Shown here one piece after another: positions 51,714 to 61,063 of a stretch of 64,000 nt of DNA. The stretch spans positions 62,001 through 126,000 of the forward strand of contig NZ_LJJB01000015.1 in the NCBI RefSeq assembly GCF_001420695.1, given 5' to 3'. Made by a program: the position numbers and the translations under genes. The notes below the pieces were generated by a model that was given only the letters and a program-made list of their open reading frames with translations, searched no databases and had not been told where the DNA came from. The stretch is from Brevibacillus choshinensis (GTDB lineage Bacteria; Bacillota; Bacilli; Brevibacillales; Brevibacillaceae). The stretch's first letter is position 1; each line of letters starts with the position of its first letter.

Positions 51714-53366
51714 ATGGAAACCGCAACAAACATGACCACGCCACGCAAAAGCTACAAGAAGCCTTTGCTGATTGTTGGTGTGGCGGCAGTCGTTGTCCTG
51801 GGTGGACTGGGAACTGCATACGCAAAGCTGGACTTATTCAAAAGCGCCAAAACCATTTACCTGCAATCAGAAACAGAAAGCATGCTGAAGTTCTCTGATA
51901 ACATCTCGCAGGCGTACGGAAAATACGAAGACTATATGAAGCCGTATCTGGAGAAGCCTGTCCACTCCACTACTGAGCTTAGCGATATCAACCTGGATGC
52001 GACCATCCCTGACCCTCAGGCGCAAAAAGTACTGGAACTGCTGAAAAACGCCAAATTGGTCATGCAAAGCAACATGGATGAGCAAAAGCATCAACAGTCC
52101 GGAAACGTGGAAGTACACCTCAAGGACAAAAAGCTGGCAACTCTCGAGTACTTTATGAATGATTCACTCGTCGGCTTTCGACTCCCTGAATTCTATTCGA
52201 AATACGGCTATGTTGATCTGAAAGACCGCGAAGCTTTGCAGCAAAAGCTGGGTCAGGAGCTGCCAAAACGTTTCCTGACATATAACGACTTGTACAACGC
52301 CGTTTCCATCAAGCAAGATGAAGTGAAAAGCATCCTCACCCCTTATGCACTGCTATACGCAAACAGTTTGAAAGACAGTCAAGTGACGATCAACAAGGAC
52401 GCATCATTCTCCGAGGAAGGCTTCCAAGCAAGTGGCCGCGAAGTGACTGTGAGCTTCACCGAAGAAGAAGCACGTACCTTGGCTACGCAGCTCGCGGAAA
52501 AAGCCAAAGCCGATCAAAAGCTGTTTGACTTCATCTACACTCGTTACCACAACGTTTCTACCTTGATGAAAGACAGCGGCTATGAAGTCGAAGAGGAGCT
52601 TTCCAAGGAAGAGTTCAAGAAAAACTACGATAAAGGCTTTGACGACATGCTCGCAGACCTGAAGGAAAATACCTCTACGAGCAAAGAACAGCTGAAAATG
52701 GTCTTGCTTATCGACAACGATCACCAAATCCTGTCTCGTAAGCTACTGTTTACAGGCGAGAAAGGCAACGAGGAACAAGTCTTCTGGAACAACGTCGCCT
52801 ATACAAACGGTGGAGATTCCTACTATCGCTACTCCATGCTGAATCCGGAAGATGCGAAAAACAGTGAATTGTCCGTGACCTACAAAGCTTCTGAGAAGAG
52901 CGGCAAGACCACAGGAAACGTCGGCGTCGTGATCAAAGAAGAGGCAAAGAACACGCTGGACTTCAAAACGAACTTCGAGACAACCAAAGAAGACAAGAAA
53001 GAAAGCGGCACGTACAATTTCACCCTCTCTTTCCAAGACGAATTTGAGCCACAACCGGTTTCTCTCTCCGGTAGCGTAGCTGTATCCGAGACCAAAACGG
53101 ATAGCAGTGTCGATTCCGAAGGCACAGTTAAGCTCACTTTTAACAACCCGACACCGGATATGCCAAAAGGATTGAGCTTCAAGCTGAAATCGAAAGCGGA
53201 ATTCGGAAAACCGCTGGAAATTCCTGCGATGAGTGCTGATAACTCCATCAATTTCGCTACGGTTACTGACGAGCAAATGATGGGCATTCAACAGGAAGTA
53301 GGCATCGCCGCACAAAAATTCATGGAAGAAAATGCTGAACTGGTGCAACAATTCATGATGCCATAG
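51714..53366 (+). CDS. Membrane-anchored extracellular protein, DUF6583-like
   Basis: The protein has 550 residues from the ATG at 51714 (GGGAGGA 6 bases before). A basic cytoplasmic tail (TPRKSYKKP) precedes one membrane segment (LLIVGVAAVVVLGGLGTAYA, about 17-36). The remaining 510 residues are outside, soluble, rich in Lys, Glu and Ser, and built of repeated beta-strands (KSGKTTGNVGVVIKEEAK, SGTYNFTLSFQDEF). I think it belongs to the DUF6583 family of Bacillales, with low confidence. No enzyme motif or cysteine is visible. A wall or surface role, such as a lipoprotein-like sensor, is possible. Confidence 0.7.
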   Translation: METATNMTTPRKSYKKPLLIVGVAAVVVLGGLGTAYAKLDLFKSAKTIYLQSETESMLKFSDNISQAYGKYEDYMKPYLEKPVHSTTELSDINLDATIPDPQAQKVLELLKNAKLVMQSNMDEQKHQQSGNVEVHLKDKKLATLEYFMNDSLVGFRLPEFYSKYGYVDLKDREALQQKLGQELPKRFLTYNDLYNAVSIKQDEVKSILTPYALLYANSLKDSQVTINKDASFSEEGFQASGREVTVSFTEEEARTLATQLAEKAKADQKLFDFIYTRYHNVSTLMKDSGYEVEEELSKEEFKKNYDKGFDDMLADLKENTSTSKEQLKMVLLIDNDHQILSRKLLFTGEKGNEEQVFWNNVAYTNGGDSYYRYSMLNPEDAKNSELSVTYKASEKSGKTTGNVGVVIKEEAKNTLDFKTNFETTKEDKKESGTYNFTLSFQDEFEPQPVSLSGSVAVSETKTDSSVDSEGTVKLTFNNPTPDMPKGLSFKLKSKAEFGKPLEIPAMSADNSINFATVTDEQMMGIQQEVGIAAQKFMEENAELVQQFMMP

Positions 53367-53384
53367 TACGTGAAAAATAAAGAA

Positions 53385-53420
53385 AACGCGGGAGCAGTTC
53401 AACACGTCCCGCGTTTTTTT
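53385..53420. terminator. Bidirectional terminator
   Basis: AACGCGGGA pairs with TCCCGCGTT and is followed by T7 on the plus strand; the minus strand 3' side reads TTTTCTTTATTTTTC. It is shared by the two convergent genes. Confidence 0.88.
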
Positions 53421-54303
53421 ATTTGGTGTCAGCCTTGCGCAAAAAGACTCTGACTATCTCTACATACGCTTCAGTCTCTTCTAGATAGCTCACATGGGAG
53501 CTTTTTTCAAACACATGAAATTCGGAATCAGGTACGAGCGATTGATAATACTGTGTAGACTCCGGTGCCGCTTCGTCATATCGTCCACAGACGAAAAGCG
53601 AAGGAATGTTGATCTCGTGCAGCTTCGGTGTGTAATCAAAGGTCTTGAGGTTTCCTGTCGGGCAAAACTCGGAAGGCCCCCACATCTTCATGTATATATC
53701 CTTGTTTCCTTTGGGGCGGCTTTCTACCATGACAGCTGGCAACGGCTCGATTCGGCACACATGTCTGCTGTAGTATTCCTTCATGGCATCTTGATACTCT
53801 TTTGAATCGGTTGTTCCCTGTTCCTCGTGCCGCGCGATCGTTTGCTGTACGTCCTCAGGCAATTGGGCCAGGAATTGGTCGGCATCCTGCTTCCAGCGCT
53901 CAGCACTCAAGCATGGACTGGAGAAAATCACGCTCTTTACCCCTGCAGGCTTGCGATCAATAAGATACGCAGCCGCAAGCATCGTCCCCCAGGAATGACC
54001 CAAAATATGTACTTCATCCAAATCGAGCGCTTCTCTGATATTCATCAGCTCTTCTACAAACCGTTCTGTTTTCCAGAGCGAGTCATCCGTCGGTCGATCT
54101 GAATTCCCTGATCCCAGCTGATCATAAAAAATGACATGTCTTTCGTCTGCCAAAACGTGCAGTGCCGCCTGCAGCGGATCATGTGTATTGCCTGGACCAC
54201 CATGCAGCACGATGAGAGGAGTTTTCTCCTTGTTTCCTTCCCCCACCAGGTTATACCAGACCTTTCCACCTGTTACTTCAATATAGCCTTCCTTTCGTTC
54301 CAT
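53419..54303 (-). CDS. pip: Proline iminopeptidase-type alpha/beta hydrolase
   Basis: The 294-residue protein starts at the ATG at 54303, 7 bases after GGGAGGAAA. It is a member of peptidase family S33. The oxyanion region HGGPGNTHD and the nucleophile elbow GHSWGTMLA are present. GRYDEAAPE supplies the acid, and SSHVSYLEE the catalytic His. Proline iminopeptidases release N-terminal proline from small peptides, which suits an organism with many peptide-binding proteins. Other small amide substrates cannot be excluded. Confidence 0.9.
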   Translation of the reverse strand: MERKEGYIEVTGGKVWYNLVGEGNKEKTPLIVLHGGPGNTHDPLQAALHVLADERHVIFYDQLGSGNSDRPTDDSLWKTERFVEELMNIREALDLDEVHILGHSWGTMLAAAYLIDRKPAGVKSVIFSSPCLSAERWKQDADQFLAQLPEDVQQTIARHEEQGTTDSKEYQDAMKEYYSRHVCRIEPLPAVMVESRPKGNKDIYMKMWGPSEFCPTGNLKTFDYTPKLHEINIPSLFVCGRYDEAAPESTQYYQSLVPDSEFHVFEKSSHVSYLEETEAYVEIVRVFLRKADTK

Positions 54304-54327
54304 GCTCTTTCCTCCCATACTTCTATC

Positions 54328-54792
54328 TTACAGGGTACGCACTAGCTGTTCGATCCCTCCACTGTATCCCCAATACAGAAGATAGACCACCGCCACGCAG
54401 AACACAAGGCGATCCACCGCTCGATACATGGACTTGGTCAGTCTGACGCCCACCCAGCCTTGCTTGATCGGCCATAAAAACTGGATGCGCCCAACCATGG
54501 CATCACTAATGAGATGGGACAAAAGCCCATACAGAGCCGCTTGCGCCAGAAGCATATCGCTAAACAGCATAGCTGGCAGCAGCAGCATGACCCAGGAATG
54601 CGTCAATGTCCGGTGACCAATTCCTTTTTGCAACGCTGAAGACAACGGTCTCAGCCTGTATCCAATCTTGCTTCTTGCCTGATCGATGTCAGGCAACAGA
54701 GCCATAGCCCCTCCAATCGCGATCCCTTTCCACGAAGGATACGCGTAATAGCCTGCCATGGCTCCAAGCACCAAATGCGTCTTCCACGTCAT
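54328..54792 (-). CDS. YdjM-like membrane-bound metal-dependent hydrolase
   Basis: A 154-residue membrane protein of the YdjM/PF04307 family. It has about four membrane segments and the polar motifs MALLPDIDQARSKIG, GHRTLTHSWVML and LLSHLISDAM, whose Asp and His residues form the putative metal site. The biochemical activity is unknown; related proteins in Gram-negatives are SOS-regulated. It lies 24 bases upstream of the proline iminopeptidase gene on the same strand, so cotranscription is likely. Confidence 0.85.
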   Translation of the reverse strand: MTWKTHLVLGAMAGYYAYPSWKGIAIGGAMALLPDIDQARSKIGYRLRPLSSALQKGIGHRTLTHSWVMLLLPAMLFSDMLLAQAALYGLLSHLISDAMVGRIQFLWPIKQGWVGVRLTKSMYRAVDRLVFCVAVVYLLYWGYSGGIEQLVRTL

Positions 54793-54880
54793 TGCCTTTC
54801 ACACCGACTTTCATTGTTAGTAAGGAATCTTGTGTATCGTGAGTGTTCAGACAAGTCGTTTTCCTATCAAACAAACATGC

Positions 54881-55237
54881 CTACAGCAGAGGCATAAAGC
54901 GCTCAGGTTCCAGCCCCTCGCCTTCGATCACGAGGGCTACCATCCCCGTTTTTGTCCCCGATTCATGCCCTTCTCCTGCGATCCAGAAAGCAGCCTGACC
55001 GGCAGCGATAGGAACCTGTTCGTTTCCTTCGCCACGGACCCACCCTTCCCCTGAGACGACCACGAAAAGTTGGTCGACCACAGCAGGATGATAGCCTACG
55101 ACACCTTCCGCGCCGATATGCATGCAACCAATGTGGACAGACTCAGGGGTTCGCACTATCCGAGATATCGTCGCCTCGACCGAATCAAACCGATCTACCC
55201 TGCGCCCTACCTGCTGATCAAACCGGAACAGTTTCAT
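54881..55237 (-). CDS. Small cupin-domain protein
   Basis: A 118-residue single-domain cupin from the ATG at 55237 (AGGGAGGA 6 bases before). The first motif is seen in HIGAEGVVGYHPAVVDQLFVVVSGEGWVRG and the second in AAFWIAGEGHESGT. Metal-binding His and Glu positions are present but sparse. Many such proteins bind a small acid or sugar, or protect against stress; no substrate can be named. It is a single gene between the YdjM-like gene and an orphan promoter-terminator element. Confidence 0.85.
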   Translation of the reverse strand: MKLFRFDQQVGRRVDRFDSVEATISRIVRTPESVHIGCMHIGAEGVVGYHPAVVDQLFVVVSGEGWVRGEGNEQVPIAAGQAAFWIAGEGHESGTKTGMVALVIEGEGLEPERFMPLL

Positions 55238-55325
55238 CTCTGTATCCTCCCTCGCTACAAGCTGACTCTTATGGTAGTCCATTTAGTAGAAGGGGAACAG
55301 ACTCCTGCAAATACAGATTTTATGG

Positions 55326-55368
55326 TATAATAGGACTATGAGGGCGAGCCAGTACGCCTTCTTTTTTT
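55326..55368 (+). other. Extended -10 promoter followed at once by a terminator hairpin
   Basis: TGGTATAAT (an extended -10 with no clear -35) ends at 55331. Nine bases on begins a 7-bp stem (GAGGGCG/CGCCTTC, one G-U pair) with an 8-base loop and T7. A transcript starting here would be only about 30 bases long. No plus-strand gene ends upstream, so the terminator has no obvious client. Confidence 0.45.
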
Positions 55369-55380
55369 ATTTTCTTCAAC

Positions 55381-57195
55381 TCAAGGCTTGAACCAAATGT
55401 CTTTGTAATCGACGAATCCCAATGCGTTTAGAGAGACTCCTGCGAGTGCCGAATGATAGGCTGACTGCTGAAGAGAATGGAACAAGAACAGCACAGCCGA
55501 GCTCTCTTTCAGCAATTCCTCTACCCGTATCAAGCACATCTTTTGTCGTTGCGGCTCACTTTCAAGCATGAGCTTGTCCAGCTCCTGATCGATATCCTCC
55601 CGCAGCTTTCCATCCCACAGTAAGCGTATTAACCCACGGTCTGATTTGTACATCTCTAGCATCCCTAGCAGCAATTGATCATCAAATACTTCTCCCGCTA
55701 AGATCATATCAGCCTTGAGCAGTGTAGCCGGCTTGTTTAGCTCTTCGATGGGGACGATAACGAGCTCCACTGACATCCCTAACTCGCGAAAATATTGCTG
55801 GAGCCAGGTGGCATCCTGCTCGTTTCCCGCTCCCTTATACGTATAAAGCTTCAGCGTCTCTCCCTGGTAACCGCTCTCCGCCAGCCTTTCACTCGCCTCA
55901 TGCACGGAGACGGAGGGCTGAACATATCCATTCTGATGCCAATCCAGAATAAATCCGTTTGCTGGTACGTACCTTCTTCCTCCCACTTCCCGAATCATTT
56001 TCTCTCGATCCAGCAAGCGATCGATGGCGTCACGAAACGATGGATTCTGTTGGGGACCACTCCGATTTAGATTAAACGCCAAAAACTTGCAGCCCTTCTC
56101 CATCTGCTGAAGCTCTTGCCATGTGTCTCTGTATCCTCTTTTGTCCAGCATGGGCTGCAGAACATGCACTTCGCCTGCAATGGAAGGGATTGCTTCCTGC
56201 TTCTGTCTGCTTTCCGGCACAATCCATATCTCTACCCGATCCAGATGGGCCCTCCCCAAAAAGTAAGAGGGAAATGCGTCCAGAATAAACATCTGTTCGC
56301 TGTTTTCCACCAGACAAAACGGGCCACTGCCTACTGGCTCACGGGCAAACTGGTTTCCCCTTTCCTGCACCACTTCTCTGGGCAGGATGGACAAGCGATC
56401 GGAGGCAAGGATAGAGAGCAGCATGCGATTGGAGCGTTTCAGTCTGATTCTCATGATCGTGTCTCGAACGGCGATCAGCTCTTCGACATCCTCCAGCATC
56501 CAATGGTAAGGCGATCCTGTCCGCGGGTCAGCGATTCGCTGGATCGTCCAGACGACATCATCTGCTGTCAGTTCGCGACCATGGTGGAATAACACTCCTT
56601 TTCGCAAATAAAACGTCCACTCGGTTCCCTCCTCGTTCGTCTCCCAGTGATGCGCGAGGTGAGGTAAAAAGGTGCCCTTCTTTTCGTCGTAGCGAAGTAA
56701 GGTATCAAAAATCTGTTTGACCATGTGAGATTCTGTCACCCGTCCGACGAAAGCCGGGTCGAGTGCAGGTATGGTGCGGTAAAAGGACATGCGCAGCGTA
56801 TCCCTGGTCCTCATTTCCCCTTGTTCGGTCCGGAATCCGAATTGTCCGGAAAGCCAATCAAAAAACCGTTCTCTGGCTTTGCCTGATACCCGCCATTCGT
56901 TCAACAGCATCATTGCTTTTTCCAAATCACCCTGTTGTACATACGCCTGTGAAATCGGAAGAACGATCTGCTCCTTGGTGCGCAAGAAAACCAACCGGGA
57001 GGTATGCCCCCTGCCTCTGCCTGGAATCCAATCTAGCCATTGCTGCTCGACTAGCTGCTTGACGACCATTTTTGCATTGCGAACGGTACAGCAAAAAATA
57101 TCGGCAAGCTCAGGAAGCGTAACCTCCTGGCCCACCCCCTCTGCCACGTGGGAAAAATGTTGGCGGAGTCGCAAGTAATGATAGGCAATTTGCAT
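55381..57195 (-). CDS. SgrR-like regulator: winged helix plus SBP_bac_5 solute-binding domain
   Basis: From the ATG at 57195 (AGAGGTG 7 bases before) the protein has 604 residues and no signal peptide. Residues 1-115 match the SgrR N-terminal DNA-binding domain (YHYLRLRQHF, LPELADIFCCTVRNAKMVVKQL, GRGRGHTSRLVFL). Residues 165-600 are an OppA-type binding fold (FYRTIPALDP, LAHHWETNEEGTEWTFYLRKGVLFHHG, EPVGSGPFCL). SgrR in enterics senses sugar-phosphate stress and sits next to the SetA sugar exporter. Here the divergent gene is an MFS exporter, a parallel arrangement. The ligand is unknown. Confidence 0.9.
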   Translation of the reverse strand: MQIAYHYLRLRQHFSHVAEGVGQEVTLPELADIFCCTVRNAKMVVKQLVEQQWLDWIPGRGRGHTSRLVFLRTKEQIVLPISQAYVQQGDLEKAMMLLNEWRVSGKARERFFDWLSGQFGFRTEQGEMRTRDTLRMSFYRTIPALDPAFVGRVTESHMVKQIFDTLLRYDEKKGTFLPHLAHHWETNEEGTEWTFYLRKGVLFHHGRELTADDVVWTIQRIADPRTGSPYHWMLEDVEELIAVRDTIMRIRLKRSNRMLLSILASDRLSILPREVVQERGNQFAREPVGSGPFCLVENSEQMFILDAFPSYFLGRAHLDRVEIWIVPESRQKQEAIPSIAGEVHVLQPMLDKRGYRDTWQELQQMEKGCKFLAFNLNRSGPQQNPSFRDAIDRLLDREKMIREVGGRRYVPANGFILDWHQNGYVQPSVSVHEASERLAESGYQGETLKLYTYKGAGNEQDATWLQQYFRELGMSVELVIVPIEELNKPATLLKADMILAGEVFDDQLLLGMLEMYKSDRGLIRLLWDGKLREDIDQELDKLMLESEPQRQKMCLIRVEELLKESSAVLFLFHSLQQSAYHSALAGVSLNALGFVDYKDIWFKP

Positions 57196-57310
57196 CGCTA
57201 CGCACCTCTTTGGTCCCTCACTCAAAAGGGGAAGCTCATTGCATCTTACTTTACCCTTTTTCTTCCCCTTTTCCAAGCTACAATAAATAAAGAAGAAGGA
57301 GGTTGTTCCT

Positions 57311-58555
57311 ATGTCGTCACCTGAAAGACAGGTTGCTGCCACTCCAGAAGCTTCTGCATCCACATCCATCTGGCGCAACCGGCCATTTCTCATTCTGTTT
57401 TTGACCTCCGCATTTGTCACGTGCGGCGCAAAGGTTTACGAACTAGCCTTGCCACTCATCTTGTACGATATGACACACTCTCCGCTCACCATGACAACGA
57501 TGAGAAGCATCGAGTTCTTACCGAATCTGCTGTTGGCCATGTTCATCGGCGTATTCGTTGACCGTTTCTCCAAAAAGCGCTGGTCCCAATGGATGGTCTT
57601 TGGACAGATGGTTCTCCTGTTTCTCCTTTATGCATTGGTCGAGTCAGGGCGAGCCGAGGTTGCTCACTTTTATGTGGCAGGCTTTCTATTGATGGCCTTT
57701 AACTACGGATACGGCAATGCTAGGGTCAGTATCATCAAGCAGGTCGTACCCAAACCACTGCTTACTTCAGCAAATGCCCGATTCTCCTTTCTCTACACCT
57801 TGATCGACATCATGGGGCCAGCCATCTCCGGGTTCATTTTGCTGCTCTCCAGTCTTCACAATGGTTTGCTGATTACGGGAATCGCTTATCTCATCGCGCT
57901 GATCGCTGTTTCGTTTTTAGAAAAAGAAAAAGCACCGGGAGCTGCCACACCCCAGGGCTCGTTCTGGCAGGATTTCCTGGCAGGATGGCGAGAACTGCTA
58001 TCCAATCGCCCCCTGTGGATGATTACGATCCTCGTCATCTTCCTCAATGCCACATCTGGAATCTATGACGCCATGATCATCTTTTTTGCCAAGGATCATT
58101 TGAAGCTGGACAATTCCCAGCTGGGACTCGTGCTCTCTGTGGCTGGGGCAGGCGGGTTGATTGGAAGCACCTTGGTATCACGGCTCCGTAAACGGTTTCC
58201 CACCGGACGCATCATGGGTACGACCATTCTGCTGCTAGGAGTCTCTTACTTGCTCATGGCTATGGCACAAAGCACCTGGATGCTCTGTCTATCGCTGTTT
58301 CTGTCTGGGATGATCGGGACGATTGAAAACGTCTGTATTTGGACGTTTCGGCAGGAATCCACTCCCGCACACATGATTGGGCGAATCAGCGGAATCACCG
58401 GCTCCGTTTTCAAGCTGGGGATGGTGTTCTCCATTTACGGCTCGGGCTGGGTGACGGTGTGGCAAGGTCCTTGGGCAGCTTTTCTGGCAGCGGCAATCGG
58501 CAATCTATTGATCTTTCTCGTGTATCGCAGGCTATCCCTCTGGCGTCTCGCATAG
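57311..58555 (+). CDS. MFS exporter (MFS_3 type)
   Basis: A 414-residue major facilitator with 12 membrane segments and a polar N-terminal tail of about 20 residues. The motif A region reads GVFVDRFSKKRWSQWMVF. It starts with AAGGAGG 8 bases before the ATG. It is divergent from the SgrR-like regulator with a 115-bp gap, so it is the most likely target of that regulator. Substrate unknown; efflux of sugars, drugs or peptides are all possible. Confidence 0.9.
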   Translation: MSSPERQVAATPEASASTSIWRNRPFLILFLTSAFVTCGAKVYELALPLILYDMTHSPLTMTTMRSIEFLPNLLLAMFIGVFVDRFSKKRWSQWMVFGQMVLLFLLYALVESGRAEVAHFYVAGFLLMAFNYGYGNARVSIIKQVVPKPLLTSANARFSFLYTLIDIMGPAISGFILLLSSLHNGLLITGIAYLIALIAVSFLEKEKAPGAATPQGSFWQDFLAGWRELLSNRPLWMITILVIFLNATSGIYDAMIIFFAKDHLKLDNSQLGLVLSVAGAGGLIGSTLVSRLRKRFPTGRIMGTTILLLGVSYLLMAMAQSTWMLCLSLFLSGMIGTIENVCIWTFRQESTPAHMIGRISGITGSVFKLGMVFSIYGSGWVTVWQGPWAAFLAAAIGNLLIFLVYRRLSLWRLA

Positions 58556-58576
58556 GTCGAGAAAGGTAAGAAAAAT

Positions 58577-58602
58577 GCGGGAAATATACCCGCTTCGTTT
58601 TT
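58577..58602 (+). terminator. Terminator of the MFS gene
   Basis: GCGGG pairs with CCCGC (7-base loop) and is followed by TTCGTTTTTT. Confidence 0.7.
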
Positions 58603-58623
58603 TCCACTTGGTCAGACTGTAGT

Positions 58624-58834
58624 GGAGGATAGGAAAAAGGGGAAAACGCTACAGCTTCATAGGAACACCTACTGGGGGTCATCCCTGTCCGGCTCCATAT
58701 AAAAACCGAAACCGCGTCCAAAGTAGCCGTCTCAGGGAGCTTTTCAGAGGTGGACGCTTAAAAACGTGTTTCGTTTTTTCCATTACGCCTCGGCTGGTGT
58801 TCCTAAGATCTTCCGCTTATTTCCCCTCCTTCCT
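58624..58834. repeat. Nested inverted-repeat element A
   Basis: About 210 bp that fold back along most of their length. From outside in: GGAGG with CCTCC regions, GGGGAAAA (58639-58646) with TTTCCCC (58820-58826), AGGAACACC (58661-58669) with GGTGTTCCT (58796-58804), CGAAAC (58707-58712) with GTTTCG (58768-58773), and GCGTCCA (58714-58720) with TGGACGC (58751-58757). No coding frame or known RNA family was recognised. Confidence 0.6.
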
Positions 58835-58860
58835 CAGCCAGCTTTGGTTATACTACGTGT

Positions 58861-58926
58861 CTTATTCTGGGGGCTTTCCTAGGAGTTTTTTGAGAAAAAT
58901 CAAGCGATAGACAGAATAAGTTTTTT
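58861..58926 (+). repeat. Inverted-repeat element B with T-run
   Basis: CTTATTCTG (58861-58869) pairs perfectly with CAGAATAAG (58912-58920) and is followed by TTTTTT. The 42-base loop contains another small hairpin. It looks like a terminator with an unusually large loop, as would end a structured RNA read from the left. Confidence 0.5.
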
Positions 58927-58977
58927 CTACCTTGAAACCTTGTAATATCTGTTAACTAGAAACCTCAATAGCTCGAA

Positions 58978-59178
58978 GGAGAAGCAGGTTTCCAGGCGAA
59001 GCGACTCCAGAACCCATATTAGCGGAACAACGAATTCACGGGATCCAGAAGCGGTACCTCTGTATTTTCTACGGAGCAGATTCTACTTTACCGCTACCCC
59101 GTGAATCGTTGTGGAGCGGACAGTCTAATCTTCGATGCAGGGTGTAGGCTGGAGCGTAGATCGGAAACCTGCTTCTCC
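58978..59178. repeat. Nested inverted-repeat element C with 16-bp perfect terminal repeats
   Basis: GGAGAAGCAGGTTTCC at 58978-58993 is perfectly complementary to 59163-59178. Inside, CTCCAG (59005-59010) pairs with CTGGAG (59149-59154), ATTAG with CTAAT, ACAACGA and TTCACGGG (59027-59042) with CCCGTGAA and TCGTTGT (59098-59112), and AGCGGTA (59050-59056) with TACCGCT (59089-59095). The whole 201 bp can form one long hairpin. Its size and terminal repeats resemble a MITE; a long structured RNA is the alternative. No flanking target duplication was found. Confidence 0.65.
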
Positions 59179-59205
59179 CCACTACCACAGCAAAAAAACT
59201 CCGCC

Positions 59206-59242
59206 AAAAAAGCCACAAGCAGCGTACCGTTCTGCCTGTGGC
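59206..59242 (-). terminator. Terminator of the chemoreceptor gene
   Basis: GCCACAGGCAG pairs with CTGCTTGTGGC (one mismatch, 9-base loop) and is followed by TTTTTTGG on the minus strand. Confidence 0.88.
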
Positions 59243-59270
59243 TTCTCTTCCTTCTTTTCTGCTCAGAGCT

Positions 59271-60959
59271 TTACGCCTTGAATCTTCCCATCAGCTTCTC
59301 CAGCTCTTCAGCTAAATGAGCCAAAGATGCAGCAGACGTGTGGATTTCCTCCATCGAAGCCAGCTGTTCTTCGGTTGCAGCCGAAACATCCAATGTGCGC
59401 GCTACGCCCTGCTGGGTCACACTAGCAATCACGCGCATGGATTCTGCTACCTTCTCTGTACTGTCAGTGAGCGTGCGGGAAGCTGCTGAGACGTCTTGTA
59501 CCTCTGCGGCGACACGAACAACCGCATCTCGAATATGAGCGAAGGCATCCCCTGCCTGTGCGACACCATCCATGCACAACGCAGTTTGTTGCGAGCTCTT
59601 TTCTACGGAAACGATGGCTTCCTGCGTCTCGTTCTGGATGACCTCGATCAATTGCGTGATTCTCCCAGCCGAATTCGAAGCCTGCTCTGCCAGCTTCCTC
59701 ACCTCATCAGCCACGACAGCAAATCCTCTGCCATGCTCACCTGCACGAGCTGCTTCAATCGCAGCATTCAAAGCAAGCAGGTTGGTTTGCGCTGCAATGC
59801 CAGTAATCACGTCCACAATCTGACCGATCTCCTCCGAGCGTTCTCCCAAACCGCTCACCCTGCGAGATAGGCTTTCCATGGCTTCGCCCATGCCATCCAT
59901 CTGCGTGACGACTAGCTGGATCGCCTGATTGCCATCCGTTGCCAGGTCCGAAGTGCGAATCGCAGTCGCGGATACATTTTCGGCACGCGCCGCGATCTGC
60001 CCGATGCCCGTCGCCATCCCTTCTACCTCGATGTGACTCGCTTCCACATTTTGCGCCTGATGCTCGCTGCCGGCAGCCATCTCCTGTACGGTCTCGGCAA
60101 TCTGTTCGGTTGCCTTGCTCGTTTGCTCGGAGCTCGCAGTCAGCTGTTCTGCCGACGCGGCTACCTGTTCGGCATGGCTACGCACTTGCAGGATCAGCTC
60201 CCGCAGATTACGCAGCATTAGGTTAAACGACGCTGCCAGCATTCCGATCTCATCCTTGGATTTGACCGTCAACTCCTGCGTCAGATCCCCTTCACCATCC
60301 GCAATCGCTCTCAGCTGCGAATTGACGCGATAGAGCGGAAGAACAATGGCACGTACGAGAAGCGCACCAATCAACACGGCAAACAGAACACCTACTACAC
60401 TAAAAGCCGTTTGAATGATTTCCGAGGTCACTCGATTGGCCGCCATTCTGGCTTTCTCCGCTTCCTTTTCCGTTTGAACCTTTACTGCCAGTTCATCGAT
60501 GAGCGCGTCCAATTGTTTACGCGCCTCTCGCTCTTCGCCAAAGTGGAGTCGGAGGGCTTCGTCCCGATTGCCTTTGCCGTAGTCATCTAAAACCTTTTTG
60601 CTTGCTTCCTTATAGGCGGTGAAAAGTCCCTTTAATGGTCCCAAATCTTGCCCATAATGCAAAATAGCATGCTGGTTCTTATTTATTTGTTCAGCCAGTA
60701 CTCCGATTCTTTCGACCTTTTCTTGCATCTCCTGCGTATACGTGGCATCTCCAGTCAAAAAGTACCCACGCTCGTCGTTGTTTCGCCCTGTCATGATAAA
60801 TTGCATTTCGCGAAGAGTCGTGAGCAGTTCTCCTTCGTCAACCATCTCGGTGTAGGAGGCTGTCAGCATTTTGGTTTGAACGTACATATAAGTCCCGGAA
60901 CTCAGCATGATCGCTAGGATCACACCAAACGCAATGATGAATTTCGTTCTGATTTTCAT
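59271..60959 (-). CDS. Methyl-accepting chemotaxis protein (4HB-HAMP-MCP)
   Basis: A 562-residue transmembrane chemoreceptor. A first membrane segment (about 7-27) is followed by a four-helix-bundle sensor domain (30-185) with a CHASE3-like start ([16 protein letters not shown]). A second membrane segment (about 187-207, [16 protein letters not shown]), a HAMP domain (210-262) and the signalling helices follow. The conserved hairpin tip is [20 protein letters not shown], then [19 protein letters not shown]. It would control CheA activity at the cell pole; the ligand is unknown. It is a single gene with a dispersed repeat in its upstream region. Confidence 0.96.
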   Translation of the reverse strand: MKIRTKFIIAFGVILAIMLSSGTYMYVQTKMLTASYTEMVDEGELLTTLREMQFIMTGRNNDERGYFLTGDATYTQEMQEKVERIGVLAEQINKNQHAILHYGQDLGPLKGLFTAYKEASKKVLDDYGKGNRDEALRLHFGEEREARKQLDALIDELAVKVQTEKEAEKARMAANRVTSEIIQTAFSVVGVLFAVLIGALLVRAIVLPLYRVNSQLRAIADGEGDLTQELTVKSKDEIGMLAASFNLMLRNLRELILQVRSHAEQVAASAEQLTASSEQTSKATEQIAETVQEMAAGSEHQAQNVEASHIEVEGMATGIGQIAARAENVSATAIRTSDLATDGNQAIQLVVTQMDGMGEAMESLSRRVSGLGERSEEIGQIVDVITGIAAQTNLLALNAAIEAARAGEHGRGFAVVADEVRKLAEQASNSAGRITQLIEVIQNETQEAIVSVEKSSQQTALCMDGVAQAGDAFAHIRDAVVRVAAEVQDVSAASRTLTDSTEKVAESMRVIASVTQQGVARTLDVSAATEEQLASMEEIHTSAASLAHLAEELEKLMGRFKA

Positions 60960-61063
60960 GGGGAGCCTCCTTTTTTATTTGACGCAGGGATGAATGTCGA
61001 ATACAGTCGAACCCCCACACTACCTGTTCCCCGTCCTCATTGCCTTCAAACGTCGTTTCATTT

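Noticed and set aside
59033-59058. EcoRI, BamHI and KpnI sites within 26 bp inside element C, suggesting a cloning artefact
   Set aside because: The sites fall in the arms of the natural hairpin and the flanks show no vector-like sequence; short palindromes are expected in such a structure.
58624-59178. A T-box or other known riboswitch in the inverted-repeat block
   Set aside because: There is no AGGGTGG-ACCGCG T-box core, no S-box or ydaO element, and no downstream gene on either strand that would be controlled.
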